From: Monosporascus cannonballus
Lineage: Eukaryota; Ascomycota; Sordariomycetes; Xylariales
Direction of reading: 5' to 3'
Length of the DNA stretch: 64,000 bases
Assembly: GCA_004154925.1 (NCBI GenBank)
Contig: QJNS01000702.1
Coordinates: forward strand, 62,001 to 126,000
Shown here piece by piece: positions 37,924 through 52,300 of the stretch; the stretch's first letter is position 1; every line of letters begins with the position of its first letter. Below the pieces are notes generated by a model, which was given only the letters and a program-made list of their open reading frames with translations, did not search any database and had not been told where the DNA came from. A program made the translations under genes and the position numbers.

Positions 37924-38354
37924 TATTACGTTTAAAAGGGATTTTATTAAGCCCAAAAGAGGCTCAGAAAATTAGAAACATTCGGGATCTCCACCTTTTA
38001 TCGGATAAACTTCGGGTCTTTGTTAATCTCCAGAGATACCAGGAGATTTATGGACGATAGATATCATGGTTTTTCGAAATCCCTAAAAACCATAAGAGAA
38101 ATAAAGGATAAAAAGGATATATAAGGTTTGGATTTTTTATGTAAATAGCTATTTATTTAGTTTTTCGTTCCTTAGTTATCAATTTAAGCTTTTAGCCAAA
38201 GGTAACTATATTATTTTTTGGTTAAGAGAAAAGTACCTTGAAATCTCTTTAACGAATACATTAAATTATTTTTCGCCTTATTGTTACTTGCAAATCAAGA
38301 CCTTTTTCGGATACTGCTTATACCTCCAGGTGGATGTATAACAGGTTCGTTACA
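37924..38354 (+). repeat. 3' LTR of chromovirus C (431 bp)
   Basis: It begins tattacgttt (RIP form of TGTTACGTTC), ends ggttcgttaca, and has the same length as 31103-31533. TTTAA follows. Confidence 0.93.
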
Positions 38355-38750
38355 TTTAAATATTTTTATATTTTAAATATTAATAAGTTTTTTTAAAATT
38401 TGCGAAAATATTCCTAAATACTATTTAAAAGTATTCGTATTATTTAAAAAAATGCCCTAACGGCATAAAATCGTAAGTGAACCGTTTTATGGCGGCAATT
38501 AAATAAAGGAATTTCTAAAAGAATATTTTGGCGTTCGTAAATCGAAAAAGTAACGTTACGTTATTACTTTATCCATATTCAAAGGCTAACGTATTAATAC
38601 CCGTATTACCTTTTTTAAGGGTCTGAAAATCTAAGGACGTTATGGCGAAATAGCAACGTAATAACGGCGGACCTGAGACGCGGTATAAACGGTATTATAA
38701 CGAGGTTATATAAGCTGCCATAAAGTTTGTTTTTTAAAAGTGCGACAAAC
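38355..38750 (-). other. Element B, leader between 5' LTR and the insertion of C
   Basis: The end of element B that C separated from the rest. It is untranslated leader or the start of gag. I see no readable protein. The bases next to the LTR (gtttgtcgcac on the minus strand) should contain the primer binding site, but I cannot name the tRNA. Confidence 0.6.
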
Positions 38751-38900
38751 TATTACGGCGTTATACGTTTCCTGGGTTTCTGAAAGATATTCTGTTATCG
38801 CACGAGGAAAAAAGAAAAGAGCTATCTAGTAAGCGCATAACGCTTACATATAAATAGCGAAACGGCGGCTTAAATAAGCCGCTTTGCTAGTGCCGTAACA
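38751..38900 (-). repeat. 5' LTR of element B (150 bp)
   Basis: It begins tattacggcg (RIP form of TGTCACGGCG), ends tgccgtaaca, and pairs with 24297-24446 at equal length. Sequence of element A's gag resumes directly after it. Confidence 0.92.
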
Positions 38901-40245
38901 TTTTTTCCAGTTTAAACATTCGCGTAATTATCTTTATAATATTTCTTATTATATTTGCAATATTTATTAAGCCAGTTTTCTGGTTTTTCGTATTTTTTAT
39001 TACATTCCTTATCGTAATGGTCTTTATTAAACCTTTTGCTATAGGGAACCTGGCTTATATTTAAGCTAAATCATGTTAATATATTTATTTTCGTCCTTTT
39101 AATTTTCTTCAAATTATTTTTCAGATATTACTTTCGAGTTATTTTAATAAAACTTCTTAAATGCTTTATATTATACTGTCTTATATCCCATCTTATTATA
39201 ATTAAAATATTTAATTTTGTTTCGGCTTTTTTTATAAATAACTCCTAATTCCATAAGTTCTGGTTTTATACCGTAAAAAATGTTGTTACGTCGGTGAACG
39301 TTAATTCTAGCTAAATCTCGGGATTTTTATTATTTTTTCCTTTAGTTCTTTTAATACGCTATGCTTCTCATCGATCGTTAATTTTACTTATTATAACGGT
39401 ATAATTTCATAAATAATTAAGGCGATTGAATTTAAAAGGCTTTCTTTATACTCTTTTAAACCGTCGAAAAATTTAGTTATTAATATTTTTTATTTCTAAT
39501 TTAATTTAATTATCAATTCAACCAGCGTACTGCCGTAATTAGATATTAATCTTTTTTAATATAATTATTAGATTTATATTTTCGCCTTTAATTTTTCGTT
39601 TATTATTCCGAAACCCTTTATTAATATTTATTTAAATTATTTATAATCGCTATAAACTTATACCATTTTTAGATTTCGGTTTTCGATTACTAAAATTACG
39701 TATTTTTCTATAACGGGTTTAAACAAAATAATTGTATTTCCAATAAATTATCCGATTACGAATTTGACTCGTATAATAAGTATACCAAGTTAAATAAGAA
39801 AATATCTAAAATATATTTAACATTAAATTAAAAACAATTATAATTTGATCAATATTCCGTCGAAATGTTCTAATTTGGAAAATTTAAGGATTTTTTTAAT
39901 TTCTGAATAGAATTTAGCTAAATAACTTAATGTATTCGAAAATGCTTTCTAATTTTAAGAACCTTTCCTTTTTTCTTAAATATTCTTATAAATGGCTTAA
40001 AAGAAGGTTATAAGATTAGTATTATTTCTTTTAAGCTGGAAAATATATTCGTTTTTAGCATCCAGACCTTAAACAATTTCTTTACGAAAGAAACAAGGTT
40101 TTCCCTTTTCCTTTTCCGATTTTATTTTAATATCCAGGTAATTACAAATTTGACAAATACGTTATTCGGGCTATTTACTCATAAATATAACGTCAAGCGA
40201 TATTATTCAAAATTTAACGATATTATTAAATAAACATTTATAACG
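38901..40245 (-). pseudogene. gag N-terminal part of chromovirus A
   Basis: It continues the gag broken at 24296 and aligns with 1240-2410 in D and 63380-64000 in E. The zinc-knuckle region lies near 39160-39210 by comparison with the readable knuckle in E. All frames are broken by stops. Confidence 0.78.
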
Positions 40246-40635
40246 TATAACGGCGAAAAGGTTTAATTAATTATTAAATTTTAATTATACGGATTTATAT
40301 TAATATAAATATTATAAGAAATCTAAATTATAAATATAATAATTATATTATATTTTGTGATATTAAATGTATTTTAAATTACGAATTATTATTACAAATT
40401 AAAATTATCTAAATTTATAGAAATTATAAACGTATATATCTTATTTTTGTTTACTGTCTTATTATTAATAAGTTGGCGATCCGGCTTACTAGCTCACCAC
40501 CAGTAAGTTGGTAATCCGGCTTACTGGCTTACCACTAGTAAATTAGTAATCCCTCACATGACGTGCCCCACCGCGCACTTGTGGTTGGGTTATGACAGAC
40601 CGTTTCTGGGGACCATAGCTCGTTGAGTCATGACA
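40246..40635 (-). repeat. 5' LTR of chromovirus A (390 bp)
   Basis: The edges are tataacggcg and gagtcatgaca. Three 35-bp minisatellite units start at 40448, 40483 and 40518. TATAG follows at 40636-40640. The right 150 bp are only lightly mutated, while the left part is strongly RIPed. Confidence 0.92.
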
Positions 40636-40640
40636 TATAG

Positions 40641-42973
40641 CTTATTAACTGTGTTAAGTTAATATTATAAAAGAAATACAACATATTTGGAATTAAATAA
40701 ATATTTGAAAAAAACCTAAAGAATTTAAAATATATTAATTAAAATATTTTATTTTTTGTTTTTACAATATATATCCTAAATAAAACTTAATCATGTTTTG
40801 TTAAAGAATATTACGCACTTATAAATTTTCGTTTTTTTTGAGATGCGTAAAATAAATTTTTTTTAATGTAATTAATAAACTTATTTTTGTCGATATATAA
40901 GACATTTACCTTTCAAGTTTCTTATTACCACAGGCTGAATATTCGTTGGCTGTAAGAATTTTTATTTATACTATTTTGATATAAACGAAAATTAAGTAAT
41001 AAATTTAAATCGTTAAAACGTTAAGCGTAAATACTATATATTTTCGTTATTAATACCTTCTAAATTTGCTTATTTTAAATTTTTATTCAATGTTTAAAAT
41101 ATAAATTCGATATTAAACATCATTACGTTAATAGTTTTAAGTAAAAAGTAATTAAATTTATTTATTCACTTATTAATTACTTGATAATATACACTTTTAA
41201 TATAACGGTATTTTATTTTTATTACGTTATTAATAATTTCTTTTTAATTTGTAGCAATAAAGCTGAACTGTTCGCAAATCTTGTCGTATAAAATATAATT
41301 TATCAACTTAACCTCCTTATATTGCTAAGAATTCCGAATAATATATATTTTTTTGGTAACCGCTTATTAAAGTACAATTAATATTTACTCCTATTTCCTC
41401 ATTTTCAATAATATGTTAATAAATACCAAACTTATTGTTCACGTTAATAATAAATATCGTCGTTTATGAATGTAAAATAAAAAGATTTCTTAACAGTAAA
41501 ATAAACTATATATTACGCCGTATATATAATTAATTAAGAAATTCGTCAATCGTTTTCTTAGGTATTTGTACAATTAATTAATTTTGTAAATTATTTATTC
41601 TTTAATATTTTTCGCGAACGGATTAAATGTTTCTTTTAAACACAGTTTAAAAACCGCCCGACTTTATATAAATAAAGTTATTACTTTTTCAAAGCGAAAA
41701 TGCTTCAAACATTTGTTAAAACAAATATTCAAATATATTAATGCACGATATATAAAGTATTTATTTTTTTATGTCGAATAATATACTCGTTCGATATTTT
41801 ATGAATTCGTTTATTAAAGCTTTAAACCGAAATAAACCTTTAATAACTTTTTAGTTTTATGTTATTAGTTAAAATTGTGTTTAACATCTTAAAATTAACG
41901 ACTTTCAATTTTGCGTAAATAAAAATATTCTCATTAATAAATTTTACAAGTGTTTTATAAAAGGTTAAAATTATTACTTTAAACCTTCCGAATATAGGTT
42001 ATAAAGACGTCGTATTTTAATAATTTAAAAAGTTAAATACTATTTTTACCTACTAGGCAAGCCGTTTTCGATCTTATTTCTTTTTATTATTTAAAAGATA
42101 GTCGTTTATATTATAAGTATAAAGGTTAACATTATATTGAAGTGGTTAAGTTATACGATAATTACATTTTGTTTGATAATATTCTATTTTTATTGCAAAG
42201 TTAGAATTTCTTTTTACTTTGTAATATATATATAGGTTTTTATCCGAGATCGAAATTTCTTTTGATATTCGCAATGCTTTTATTCAGTATTTCTTAAAAT
42301 CTTATCATTGTATATTTATCTAATTTAACAAACTTAACGCACTATTTTCGTCACTTTTTTTCGAACAGAAATTCTTGTACTTAATTATCAAAAATATTTA
42401 CTTTAAGTCTTCTTTCTTGAAATCGTTATAAATTTTTAAAGATTTTCGTATATAAAGTTTTTCTAAATATATACCAAAAACCTAATTATAAGTAGATTTA
42501 TATTTCATTATAATTTTTAAAAATATTAATTAATTACTTTATTCGATCCATTTCTTCAAATTAAAAAGTGCATTCAGTAACCAAAGTACCTTTGCTCTTT
42601 TTAATCAGAATATCTTTTTTCGATTTAAAATTGCATCAGATTATATTAATTTAACAAATTATAAAAATAAGTTTTAAACTCTATATAATAATATATTTTG
42701 AACTTCCATACTTTAAATTAAAATTCGTCTTGAGACCGATGGTTATACTGGAACCGTTTATAAATAATAACAAATATTAACAATATTAATAGTAAGCCCT
42801 GGTTTGAAAGATCTATACTCTTAAAATTAATATATAAATTATGTCGTTGTAATAACAATTATTTGAGTAATAATTATATAACTCAGACTTTTAATTAATA
42901 AATATGAACGATATTCATTTTATTATTATATTAGAATACGTAGGGACATTTTCCCAACGTGTGTAATATTTGT
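40641..42973. other. AT-rich region, no gene seen
   Basis: No readable frame, element edge or RNA gene. The composition resembles 16.3-19.2 kb. Confidence 0.6.
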
Positions 42974-43070
42974 ATAATCTAGCAACGAAATATATATATT
43001 TCGATGAAAGGATAGCCTTTTCATAATTAGTGTACTAAAGCACATCTAGCTAGCTTACAGCCTTTGATTA
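42974..43070. repeat. Dispersed repeat copy 2 (about 97 bp)
   Basis: It aligns with 16175-16272 in the same orientation, from ataatctagcaac to cagcctttgatta. The sequence after it is different from the other copy. Confidence 0.7.
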
Positions 43071-46000
43071 AGAAGTATTTGTTAGCAGTTCAATGCCTTT
43101 ATTTTAATGTAGTAAACATGTAAACGAAGTAAATGAGGGTTATTATGTCGAAAACGTCGCTTTCATTACATCAAACTTTTGGTATTTAGATTTTAACTCG
43201 TCTAAATAGGAAAGTAAATGGAAGAGTATTATGTTGTTTATACGTATAGGTTTTTCTAGAGCCGAAAAAGAGGGGGGAAGGGCGAAGCTTTCTAGCTGGT
43301 AACGTATAACGGTTTATAAGATTTACGCTAGCAGGCCGAATTAACAGTTATACGCTAAAGGCTGATATAGTTAACAAATAAGTGACGTATAATACGGTTA
43401 ACGATATTAAAATGAGAGTATATTATTCTTACTACGACGACGCGGCAGCTTTATATATAGTAGATAACTCTTTTAAAATTAATACTTACAAAAATAACAG
43501 ACGCTTTAAAATATGGTCTAATATTAAGTTATAGTTATTTGGGTTGGTTTTATATATTTGTATATAAATTTTTAAATTACTAACAGTAAATATCAAAACA
43601 TAAGTTTAATATAATATTACATATAGTATATTTATAAAACGTTCGTATAAAATTTAAAATTAATTTTTTTAAAAACGTTTAATATAAGGAACCTCTGATA
43701 TATTTATCTAGAACTATAAGTAGAATTTGAAACAAGGTCAGAATTTGCAAGTAATAATAAGATAAAGAATAATTTAAAGATTTATTGATTAAAAAAGTTT
43801 ACTACTTTTTCTCTTAATTCAGAAAATAATACCTTTATTTAAGATTTTCAATTAATAACTCAAAAACAAAGATAAATAAATGCTATTTATATTAAAACTC
43901 TACATATTATATTATTAACTTTTCAACAAATATATTTGAGATTTATATAATTTATATATTTTAATTTCATTGACCCAAATTATCTAAATCATGTTAAAAA
44001 TAAATCTGATTTTTCCGAATTTAACCACAATAAATTGACGTTAATTTCTATAAATAAGTTTCCTTAAACTAAGAACTTTTAATCTTATTATATTTTTGAC
44101 CCTTTTAAGAATTTTTGTCTTAAAGATAAAAACCGGAAATACCTATTTTATCTATTAGAAAGAATATTGGGAATTTTTTCGTTCGCTTTATTATAATAAG
44201 CTCTATTCGAAATAAACCTTATTTTAATTAACGTAGTTCTCGAAATATTTAAACCGATTTAATTTAAAGATTTCACGTTAAGGCTTTTTTTTACGTTAAT
44301 TATATTTACCTTCACAAGACCGAGTTTTTCATTTTTAATATTTTAAGTTATAAATATTTCATTTGCTATTAACATCCCGCTATTAACGTTTTAACCATAA
44401 ACTCTTTAACGAAGTCAGGCGAAAAATATGACCGGTTAAAAAAAGAGTAATATTAAATAAAGAATACTTTAATTAAATACTTAAAAGACATTCAAAAAAA
44501 CACCCATTAATTAATTAAATATTTGCTTGTGTAACGAAAAGGTTGAAAAATGGCAATCACTTTTATAAAAAAGGCATAAGTTAAATTAATTAAAAGAATG
44601 AAAAGAAATTAACCGAAAAACTTCGGTATATAAATGAAAAATAAACGTAATTATTATTTGAAATAAATGCAGTAATAAAAATATTTAAGATTTTTGATTA
44701 AAACGTTATAAAATTTAAATTAAATAATAAGCCGTTATTAATTTTAACTTTAACTGTAAAACGTTTTACCTAGATTCATTATCTTTATTAAATATCTCAA
44801 TAACCTTTATATATTTTGTTTCAATATAGAACCTTTTCGTTTAACTAAATACTAAACCTTATTATTAATCATTTTGAAATTTAATATTTATTTTTACTTC
44901 GCGATGAATATTATGCATCTCTCTAATTTTAAAAGCTACTTTAAAAAAAGATGTTTTCAGATAATAATTTAAATAAAGAAATATAAGATATGATTTTATA
45001 TTTTTGAATCACAATAATGAATAATTACATTTGGAAATCAGCGGATTAATTTTGAACAAGCCGAAATCTTTAAAATATAACTTAGTATTAAGCTTTGTTA
45101 TTTCAATTTATAAAATATTAAATCTTATGTTTCATCTTTAACGCCATCAATAAATTTTATTTTCTTTTAGTACTATTAATCTGTAAAGCTTTTTATTTAT
45201 AATATTAAATTATTTTTATTAAATAAATTATAGTTTCGTTCGAAATTAGGTTTATATATTTTCATTTTTATTATTTATATTTTTTTGAAAAGAATAATAA
45301 TATTTTTAAACGCCGGACACCGATTCTTGTTCCGTATCTGTATACTGTTATATATAGAAATATATTTATATTTTTGTTAATTAATATATGATACATTATT
45401 TGGGTGAAAAATAAAATCTTACTTAACTATTTTATTAATAATTAATATAGTTTTATGTTATTATTTCAACATTTAATTTAGTTAATGCGTTTATCTCTTG
45501 ATTTTAGAATAATATATTATTAATAAATTTAACGGAATTACTATTTATTTAAAAAAAGTTTAATACTAAATTTAATCTATTAAAAGCGTATTTGTATCGA
45601 ATATAATTTTCTTGATATTTCATTTTTATTGAAAGGGTTTCGAATAAAATTATAAATTAATTATTTAATTATTACATTTGCTTTAAATCTTGAGAAATTT
45701 TTATATTTAGTCAACCTAGCGATAATTACCTATATGTTATTATATTGCATTTCTATAATGAGATTTTTAAATTAAAACAAGTTTATTTTAAAGCTTTAAA
45801 TTCTAATATTGTTCGTTTTATTGACAATATTTATAAGTTATAAAGGCCTATAAGGTTTATAACGAGCTGTCTTAATATCTTTGTAAATATTTCAATTTTT
45901 GCGTATTTTTTTTACTATTTCCTATCAGTTTTGAAAATTATATTTCTTTATAAACTTTTAATATTTTTTTAAAAAAATTAATAATTATGCAACATGTCTT

Positions 46001-46821
46001 TTTAGAATTCCGTAACGAAACCCTTTTATTAATGTTTAAAAACATAAACTTTATCGCGGTATAATAACGGATTTTTTGTTGTAGTCCTTTTAATTATTTG
46101 ATTTTTTATTTTCCGTATCGCAAAACTTTCGAAATCGTATTAATAATTTGAGAGGTAGTTTTTTCAGTGCTTTATATACGTATATAATGTAATTTTGGTT
46201 ATATTTCAATACTTATCAGTCTTTTCGGAATCGTTTCAAATTATAATAGTTTTTGCGATTAAAAATATCTGCGAAAATATTTTCCATATCTCAGTATAAT
46301 ATATTTTAAATTTAAATTTTACTAAAAGAATTATATAAGTTTTATATTATTTAATTAACCTTTACACTTCTATAAACCGGTTATAGATTTTTTAATCGAA
46401 AAAAATATTAAGACGTTTTTTGGTTTTATTAAAACAATGTTTTTTAGAAAAAACCTTAATAATTGTTAATAATTGTTTATTTTGTATCGACTATTTAAGT
46501 ATTGTCGTTAATAATGTTGTAGAATATTAAATTATTAAGGACTATATTTTTATTATTATTTAATGTTTAAAAATATTATATGAAACATAATTTAAAGTAT
46601 TAATTTCTTAATATTTTTTATCGACATTAAGCCGCCTTGTTATTAATATTTTAATAATTTCGTTTTTAAGCGTTTTAAATGCTTTTGCCACATTTTGTTT
46701 TAAATGATTCGAAATTTCTTCATTATAATTTTTAATAATAAATTTCGATAATAATCTAAATATGTTTTTATATCTCGTAATTAAATTACATACGTAATTT
46801 GTAAATTTTAAAATCTACAAA
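43071..46821. other. AT-rich region, no gene seen
   Basis: A less AT-rich block lies at about 43250-43460 (a GAGGGGGGAAGGG run, then gacgacgcggcagc) without a readable protein. The rest shows nothing I can place. The left target duplication of element F (atatc) follows at 46822-46826. Confidence 0.55.
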
Positions 46822-46826
46822 ATATC

Positions 46827-47239
46827 TGTTATAACCTAACGGTCTTGGCTTTTTTACGGACGGTCGGACCTACGAAAAAAACAAAAACCCTACCCCAGCC
46901 ACGACGTTACGAAACTAGCTTAAAGGTTTTAAGGTGTCAAGCATCTTAAATCCTTTAAGCTATTAAAAAGGCTTAAAAGGCTAAACGGATTTAAAAATTT
47001 AAATAGCATAAATGCCTAAAGCCAGAATAAAAATATATATGCGTATTATTCTTATAATTTAAATAATATTAATTTGTAATATTTATTGATATTAATCGGT
47101 TATAATATTACCTTAATAACCTTAACATTAAAAACATAATATATTATTTCATTTATTTTTCAGATTTTTACGATACTTTTGTTAACATAAACCCTTATAA
47201 TTAAAGCTTAATAATTAGTTAAATTGTTCAGCCGTTATA
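46827..47239 (+). repeat. 5' LTR of chromovirus F (413 bp)
   Basis: It begins tgttataacctaacggtc and ends cagccgttata. The first 220 bp are well kept and align with 52952-53175 (for example ggcttttttac, then gacgttacg). Confidence 0.9.
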
Positions 47240-48760
47240 CGTTATAAAATTTTATTTAATAATACCGTCAAATTTTAAACGATATCGCCGATACTATATT
47301 TACTAATAAGCAGCCCGAATAGCCTATTTGCTAGGTTTTTGATAACCCGGATATTAAAATGGAAACCGCAAAGGAAAAAAATAGCCTTGTTTGTTTCGCA
47401 AAAAGGTTTTCCGACGTCTACATAGTATAAACGAACGTATTTTTTAGCTTAAAAATAATAATAATTTTACGACGTCATTTTTAAACGCCTATAAGAAATT
47501 TAAGAAAAAAGGAAAAGCTCCCGAAACCGGAAAACTTTTTCGAACGAGCTAAGTCATTTAGTTGAATTTTACTAAGAGACCGGAAAATGTTTTTAAACCT
47601 TTTAAGCCGGAATTCTTCGACGGAATTTCGATTAAGTTATAACTATTTTTAACTTAGTGCCGAACATATTTCAGATATTTTCTTATTCGATTAATTACGT
47701 TTAGTATACGAATTAAATTCGTAATCAAAAAATTTACCGAAAATACAGTTATTTGGTTTGCACCCGTTATAAAGGAGTACATTATTTTGCTAATCAAAAA
47801 ACGAAACCCGGCGGTAATACGAATTTATAACGATTATAAATAGTATAAGCAAATATTAAAAAAGGTTTTCAAAATAATAAACGAGAAAATAAAGGCCGAA
47901 ATGTAAATTCAGTAATTACGATAAAAGGGATTAATATTTAATTACGGCAATACGTTGGTTTAATAAGCTTTTAAGCGAAATTAAAGATAAAAAGCATTAA
48001 TGGTTAAGTTTTTCATTGGCCTAGAAAAGGAACTGTAAAAAAATTTAAATTTAATCGGCCTAATTATTTATCGAATTATATAGTTATAATAATTAAGATC
48101 GACGATCGGCAATACGCCTGGCGTATCAAAAGTATTAAGGGAAAAAACGATAATAAATCCTGATATATAACTAATACCCGCGTTTTTTGACGTGGTAACA
48201 TTTTTTACGGTACGGAATTAGGACCAATAGAACTGGGAGGCATTTAAAAGAAAAACTAGAATTAAATCAAATATTTTGATTATAATAAAATAGAATGTAA
48301 AGTAGTATAATATAAGGTAACTAAAATATTCCGTTAAGATAATTAAAAACTTATATCCGAAAATAATTTAAAGAAAGTTTTTACAAAAAGGCGGAGGTAG
48401 ATCCATTAATATAATTCGGTTTAAGCACGTACCAGGCCGTCTATAACGAGAGGTTCAATAAGGGACGCGAAAAACCAAAAAGTTGGTTCAATAGGCATTA
48501 CGATTATAGTAAGAAAAACTATAAGAATAGCTTTAAGAATATTAGGATTAGATATTGAAATTTGTTGCGGAATCTTTAACCGATATGGCAGAATATATGC
48601 TATATATTGTCGACGACGAAAATATTGCGGTTACGAAAAATAAAAATAATATATTTACGGAAAAGTTATCGGTATATGTTATAAGGGATTTGATTTTTTT
48701 GAACCGAACCGGAAATGATAATAACGATAAATAATGGTATTGATATTTTCGACTTATAAT
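47240..48760 (+). pseudogene. gag relic of chromovirus F
   Basis: The C-terminal part is readable at about 48560-48740: MAEYMLYIVDDENIAVTKNK, then NIFTEKLSVYVIRDLIF. This matches the family block seen in A and E. Upstream frames are broken. The knuckle is not resolved. Confidence 0.75.
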
Positions 48761-49309
48761 CCTAAAAGATATTTATTGATTGGCCAAAATAAAAAATTAG
48801 CCCGACAAAAAATAATATTTATAACGAAATATTTTTAATTATTATGAATAATATAATTACTAAATAAAAAAGGAATTAACTTAGCATACAATGAAAAAAT
48901 ATTGCTAAAAGGTTCTTATAAATTATTATTTTCAGTTTGTATTTATTGTATATTTTAACGAAAAAAAGGTTATTAAGGAAGAAATATATTAATTTATAGG
49001 CGAGTTTTGGAACGATAATTAATACGATATATAATAGAATGCGGTCGAAACCATAAGTGAATCATTCGTTTAATAGACAAAGGAATTTTAGCAAAACCAA
49101 AAATAACTAATATAATTTGACGGAATAGTACGCCGACAATAACGACAGATATAATAATTTAACGTGTTATATATAAAAATATAAATAAGGTTTAACAAAT
49201 TCGAAAAAGAAATTAAAAGAAAAAGGTTACTTATAAACAAGCCGCAAAATGACGAAACCCAAAGGTATTAAAAGGAATTTCCAAAACGGGCTTTACACGT
49301 AACAATAGA

Positions 49310-52300
49310 AATGGTTAATAATTTTATTACATTAAAAATACGAATTGGAACGTACTGATATATTGCAATAATATATTACAGCATTTAAAGTGGAAATTAT
49401 ATTGTGCTAAACGTAATTAATAAGTGCAAGTTATTATAGAAATATAAATTAAAACCTTATATAGTTATAAATGTCAAAAAGCCGGAATTCGATTACGATA
49501 ACAGGAGAATTATACGTAAAATTAATTATTTCGAGATTTTTGTTTAAGGATAATATTAAACAATTGATTTTGATATCGTTTTATTTAAGAATTACGATTT
49601 AATCTTAATATTATTGTGGACACGCTAATAAGGAGTTTTGATTAATAAAAGGATCGATTAGATAAAATATACAGTATACCTTATTAATGGATTAAAAAAG
49701 AATTAAGATCTTAATATTGGATTAAAGATGGCGATAAATGCAGGCATAAAAATACGACAAAAACCTTATTACTTAAAAGGATAAAATAGAAAAAAGAAAA
49801 TAAGCATTAAACGATATTACTGTTACAAACCGAATATTATTACCCTTGATTACAAAAATAAAAAACCGATTTTACGGAGCCAAATAGTATATAATATTCG
49901 ATCTTAAAGATAAATATAACCTTATTATGATTAAAGAAGGATACGAAGGGAAAATAACCTTTAGGACAAACTACAGATTGTTCGAATACTTAGTTATACT
50001 AATAGAATTAACGAATGTATCAGTAACCTTTTAACGGATGGTTAATTATATATTACGAAAATATCTCGATATTTTCCTTATTTGCTATTTGTACGATATT
50101 TTGGTTTCTTCAAAAATAAAAAGAGAATATATATGATACGTTTATAAAGTTTTTTGAGCTTTATAAAACGTAAGATTGTTTTTAACTTAAAAAAAATTAA
50201 TTTTACCTACAGGAAATGGAATATTTAAGATATATTATTATCTTACGATATATCAGAATTGATCCAAAGACAATTGCTGTAGTTATAGAATAACAAGCGC
50301 TAATTGCGATTAAAAAGGTACAGGTATTTTTTCGATTGATTAATTATTACAGAAAATTTATTCGGAATTTCAGTAAAATAATTATATCCCTAATTAATCT
50401 TGCGAAGAAAGAAATTTTTAAATAAACGCCTGAAATAAAAAAAACTTTCTAAAAGATCAACAATGCGGTTACTAATAGGCTAATACTGATTATATACGAT
50501 TTAACCTATTATATTAAGCTAATAGCCGATATTTCGGATTATACCTTAAGCGTACTAATCGGATGAAGAAATAATTAAGCCAAATTGTATTTTAATATAT
50601 ATTATTTTATATAAGTTAAAAAAGCCGAGCTTAACTACCGCATTTTAAATAAAATATTTATGGCTATTATTATAGCATTCCGAGATTTCAGATATTTCTT
50701 AAAGAGAAGTTTATACCAGGTTAAAGTTTATACAGATTATCAAAATTTTACCCGTTTTATTACGATTAGGAAATTTATAAAACGACAATTTCGTTATATT
50801 GAAAATTGGCGAATTTCGATTTCGTTGTTATTTATAAAATAGATTCAAAAAATAATAAAGCAAATGCTTTCAGTAAGCGCCTAAACCTTAAGGAAATATT
50901 GATTAAGGTTAATTATATAATTTTTGATACGATTACGAAAGGGTATTTACGCTCTCGACAATTTGTAATAATACGGGCAATATATCTAAATATGTATTAG
51001 AAAATCTACCAATATAACGACGGTTTATAAAGAACCAAAAAACGAACAAAATATAAGTTCTAATGAAATACTAAAAGGATTTGGTACGAGAAATACATAA
51101 ACATTAATTACATGGATATCTAGAGATCTAAAAAACATTAAAACGATTTTAACAGATATATTTCTTTTAAAAATACAAATAATAATTCAAAAAGCACAAC
51201 GCTAATACAATTTTTATAACAAGGTTAAAGTACGACGATATAAGCGTTACGCAAAATTAGAGCCATTATTACTTGCAAAGCAATTATAATATTTAATTAT
51301 ATTTAATTTTATTTCGAAACTTTTGATTTTAAAAAATCGCGTTATAACAGTACATTACGATAGCATTTTCGTAATCGTCGATTGATTTACGAAGTTTTCT
51401 AATTATCTACCATATTATAAGGATATCAATGCGGAAGGAATAGTATATATAGATTTTTAAATATACTTTTAATGTATACGGATTACTCATAGAAATTATT
51501 TCAAATAAAAGATCGATATTTGCATTTAAGGTTTGGCAAAGCTTAATAATATAAATCGGCCTAAATTACAAATGTTTAAATACCTTCAAATTATAAATAA
51601 ATAAATAAATAAAACGAATAAACCAAACTTTAATTGCTGTTTACGATATTATATCATTTACGAAAAAAATAACTCAGTTTAAAAATTAGCTGTTATTTAA
51701 TTAACTTGTAATACCAGATATTATAAAAATATTAAGATAATATTTAAGAACGTTAACTTTGGTTTTATTTTAAAGGTTCATAAAAAGTATGCGATAATAG
51801 TCCAATTAATATTAAAATAATGCTTGCATTAAAATCTCTGAAATAGTTATACGAAAAAACAAAAATAAAATTAAAATTCGTACGTAATTAAATAAGCCAG
51901 TATCATAATTACAAAAATTTAACAGGAATAATTTGCGAAAACGGGGAAATAATTCTTTTAATTACAGAAAATGTTTAAATAAAACATTTCGCAAAAAACT
52001 TCATTTTAAGGATATCGGTTTATATAAAATTACTGAAAGAAATCGTAGAAAATAATTATTAACTAAAAACTTAACCTAAGGTCAAATTGAATTTAATTTT
52101 TTTCTTTTGTTATTCGAATTAATAACGAATATAATTAAAGTAAATATAATATAACATAACTTGGAAATAAAAGATGATATAATATAAAAAATAGATAAAA
52201 TATTTGATATAAAAAAGAAAAACGGATTTACCTAATACCTAATTAAGTGGAAAATATACCCGAATTCCGAAATTATCTAGAAATCCGCCAAAAATCTTAT

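Larger units (their letters stand above)
31103..38354 (+). mobile_element. Chromovirus C, complete, youngest layer of the nest
   Basis: The 431-bp LTRs are 31103-31533 and 37924-38354. TTTAA precedes the first (31098-31102) and follows the second (38355-38359). Total length is 7252 bp. Plus-strand order: LTR, gag with zinc knuckle (32.86 kb), protease (33.9-34.2), RT (34.5-35.0), RNase H (35.45-35.6), integrase (36.05-36.65), chromodomain (37.09-37.29), purine tract, LTR. It also carries the antisense zinc-cluster ORF. Fully RIPed. The LTRs are unrelated to those of the A/D/E family. Confidence 0.93.
24297..38900 (-). mobile_element. Ty3/gypsy element B, interrupted by C
   Basis: Two 150-bp LTRs, at 24297-24446 and 38751-38900, interrupt gag of element A at the same point (gag resumes at 38901). 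Without C (31103-38354) the element is about 7.35 kb. The RT relic is on the minus strand, so the 5' LTR is the right one, and C inserted in the leader/gag side. A purine-rich tract in element sense adjoins 24447. The target duplication is not clear: ttctg on the left, ttttt on the right. Confidence 0.88.
19194..40635 (-). mobile_element. Chromovirus A, complete but interrupted by B (and C)
   Basis: LTRs lie at 19194-19548 (3') and 40246-40635 (5'), in minus orientation. TATAG flanks both outer edges (19189-19193 and 40636-40640), a perfect 5-bp duplication. Without the 14.6-kb insertion 24297-38900 the element is about 6.8 kb. Order on the minus strand: 5' LTR, gag (40.2-38.9 and 24.3-23.5 kb), protease, RT, RNase H, integrase, chromodomain, 3' LTR. 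All frames carry RIP stops. It is the oldest layer of the nest. It is the same family as D and close to E. Confidence 0.92.
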
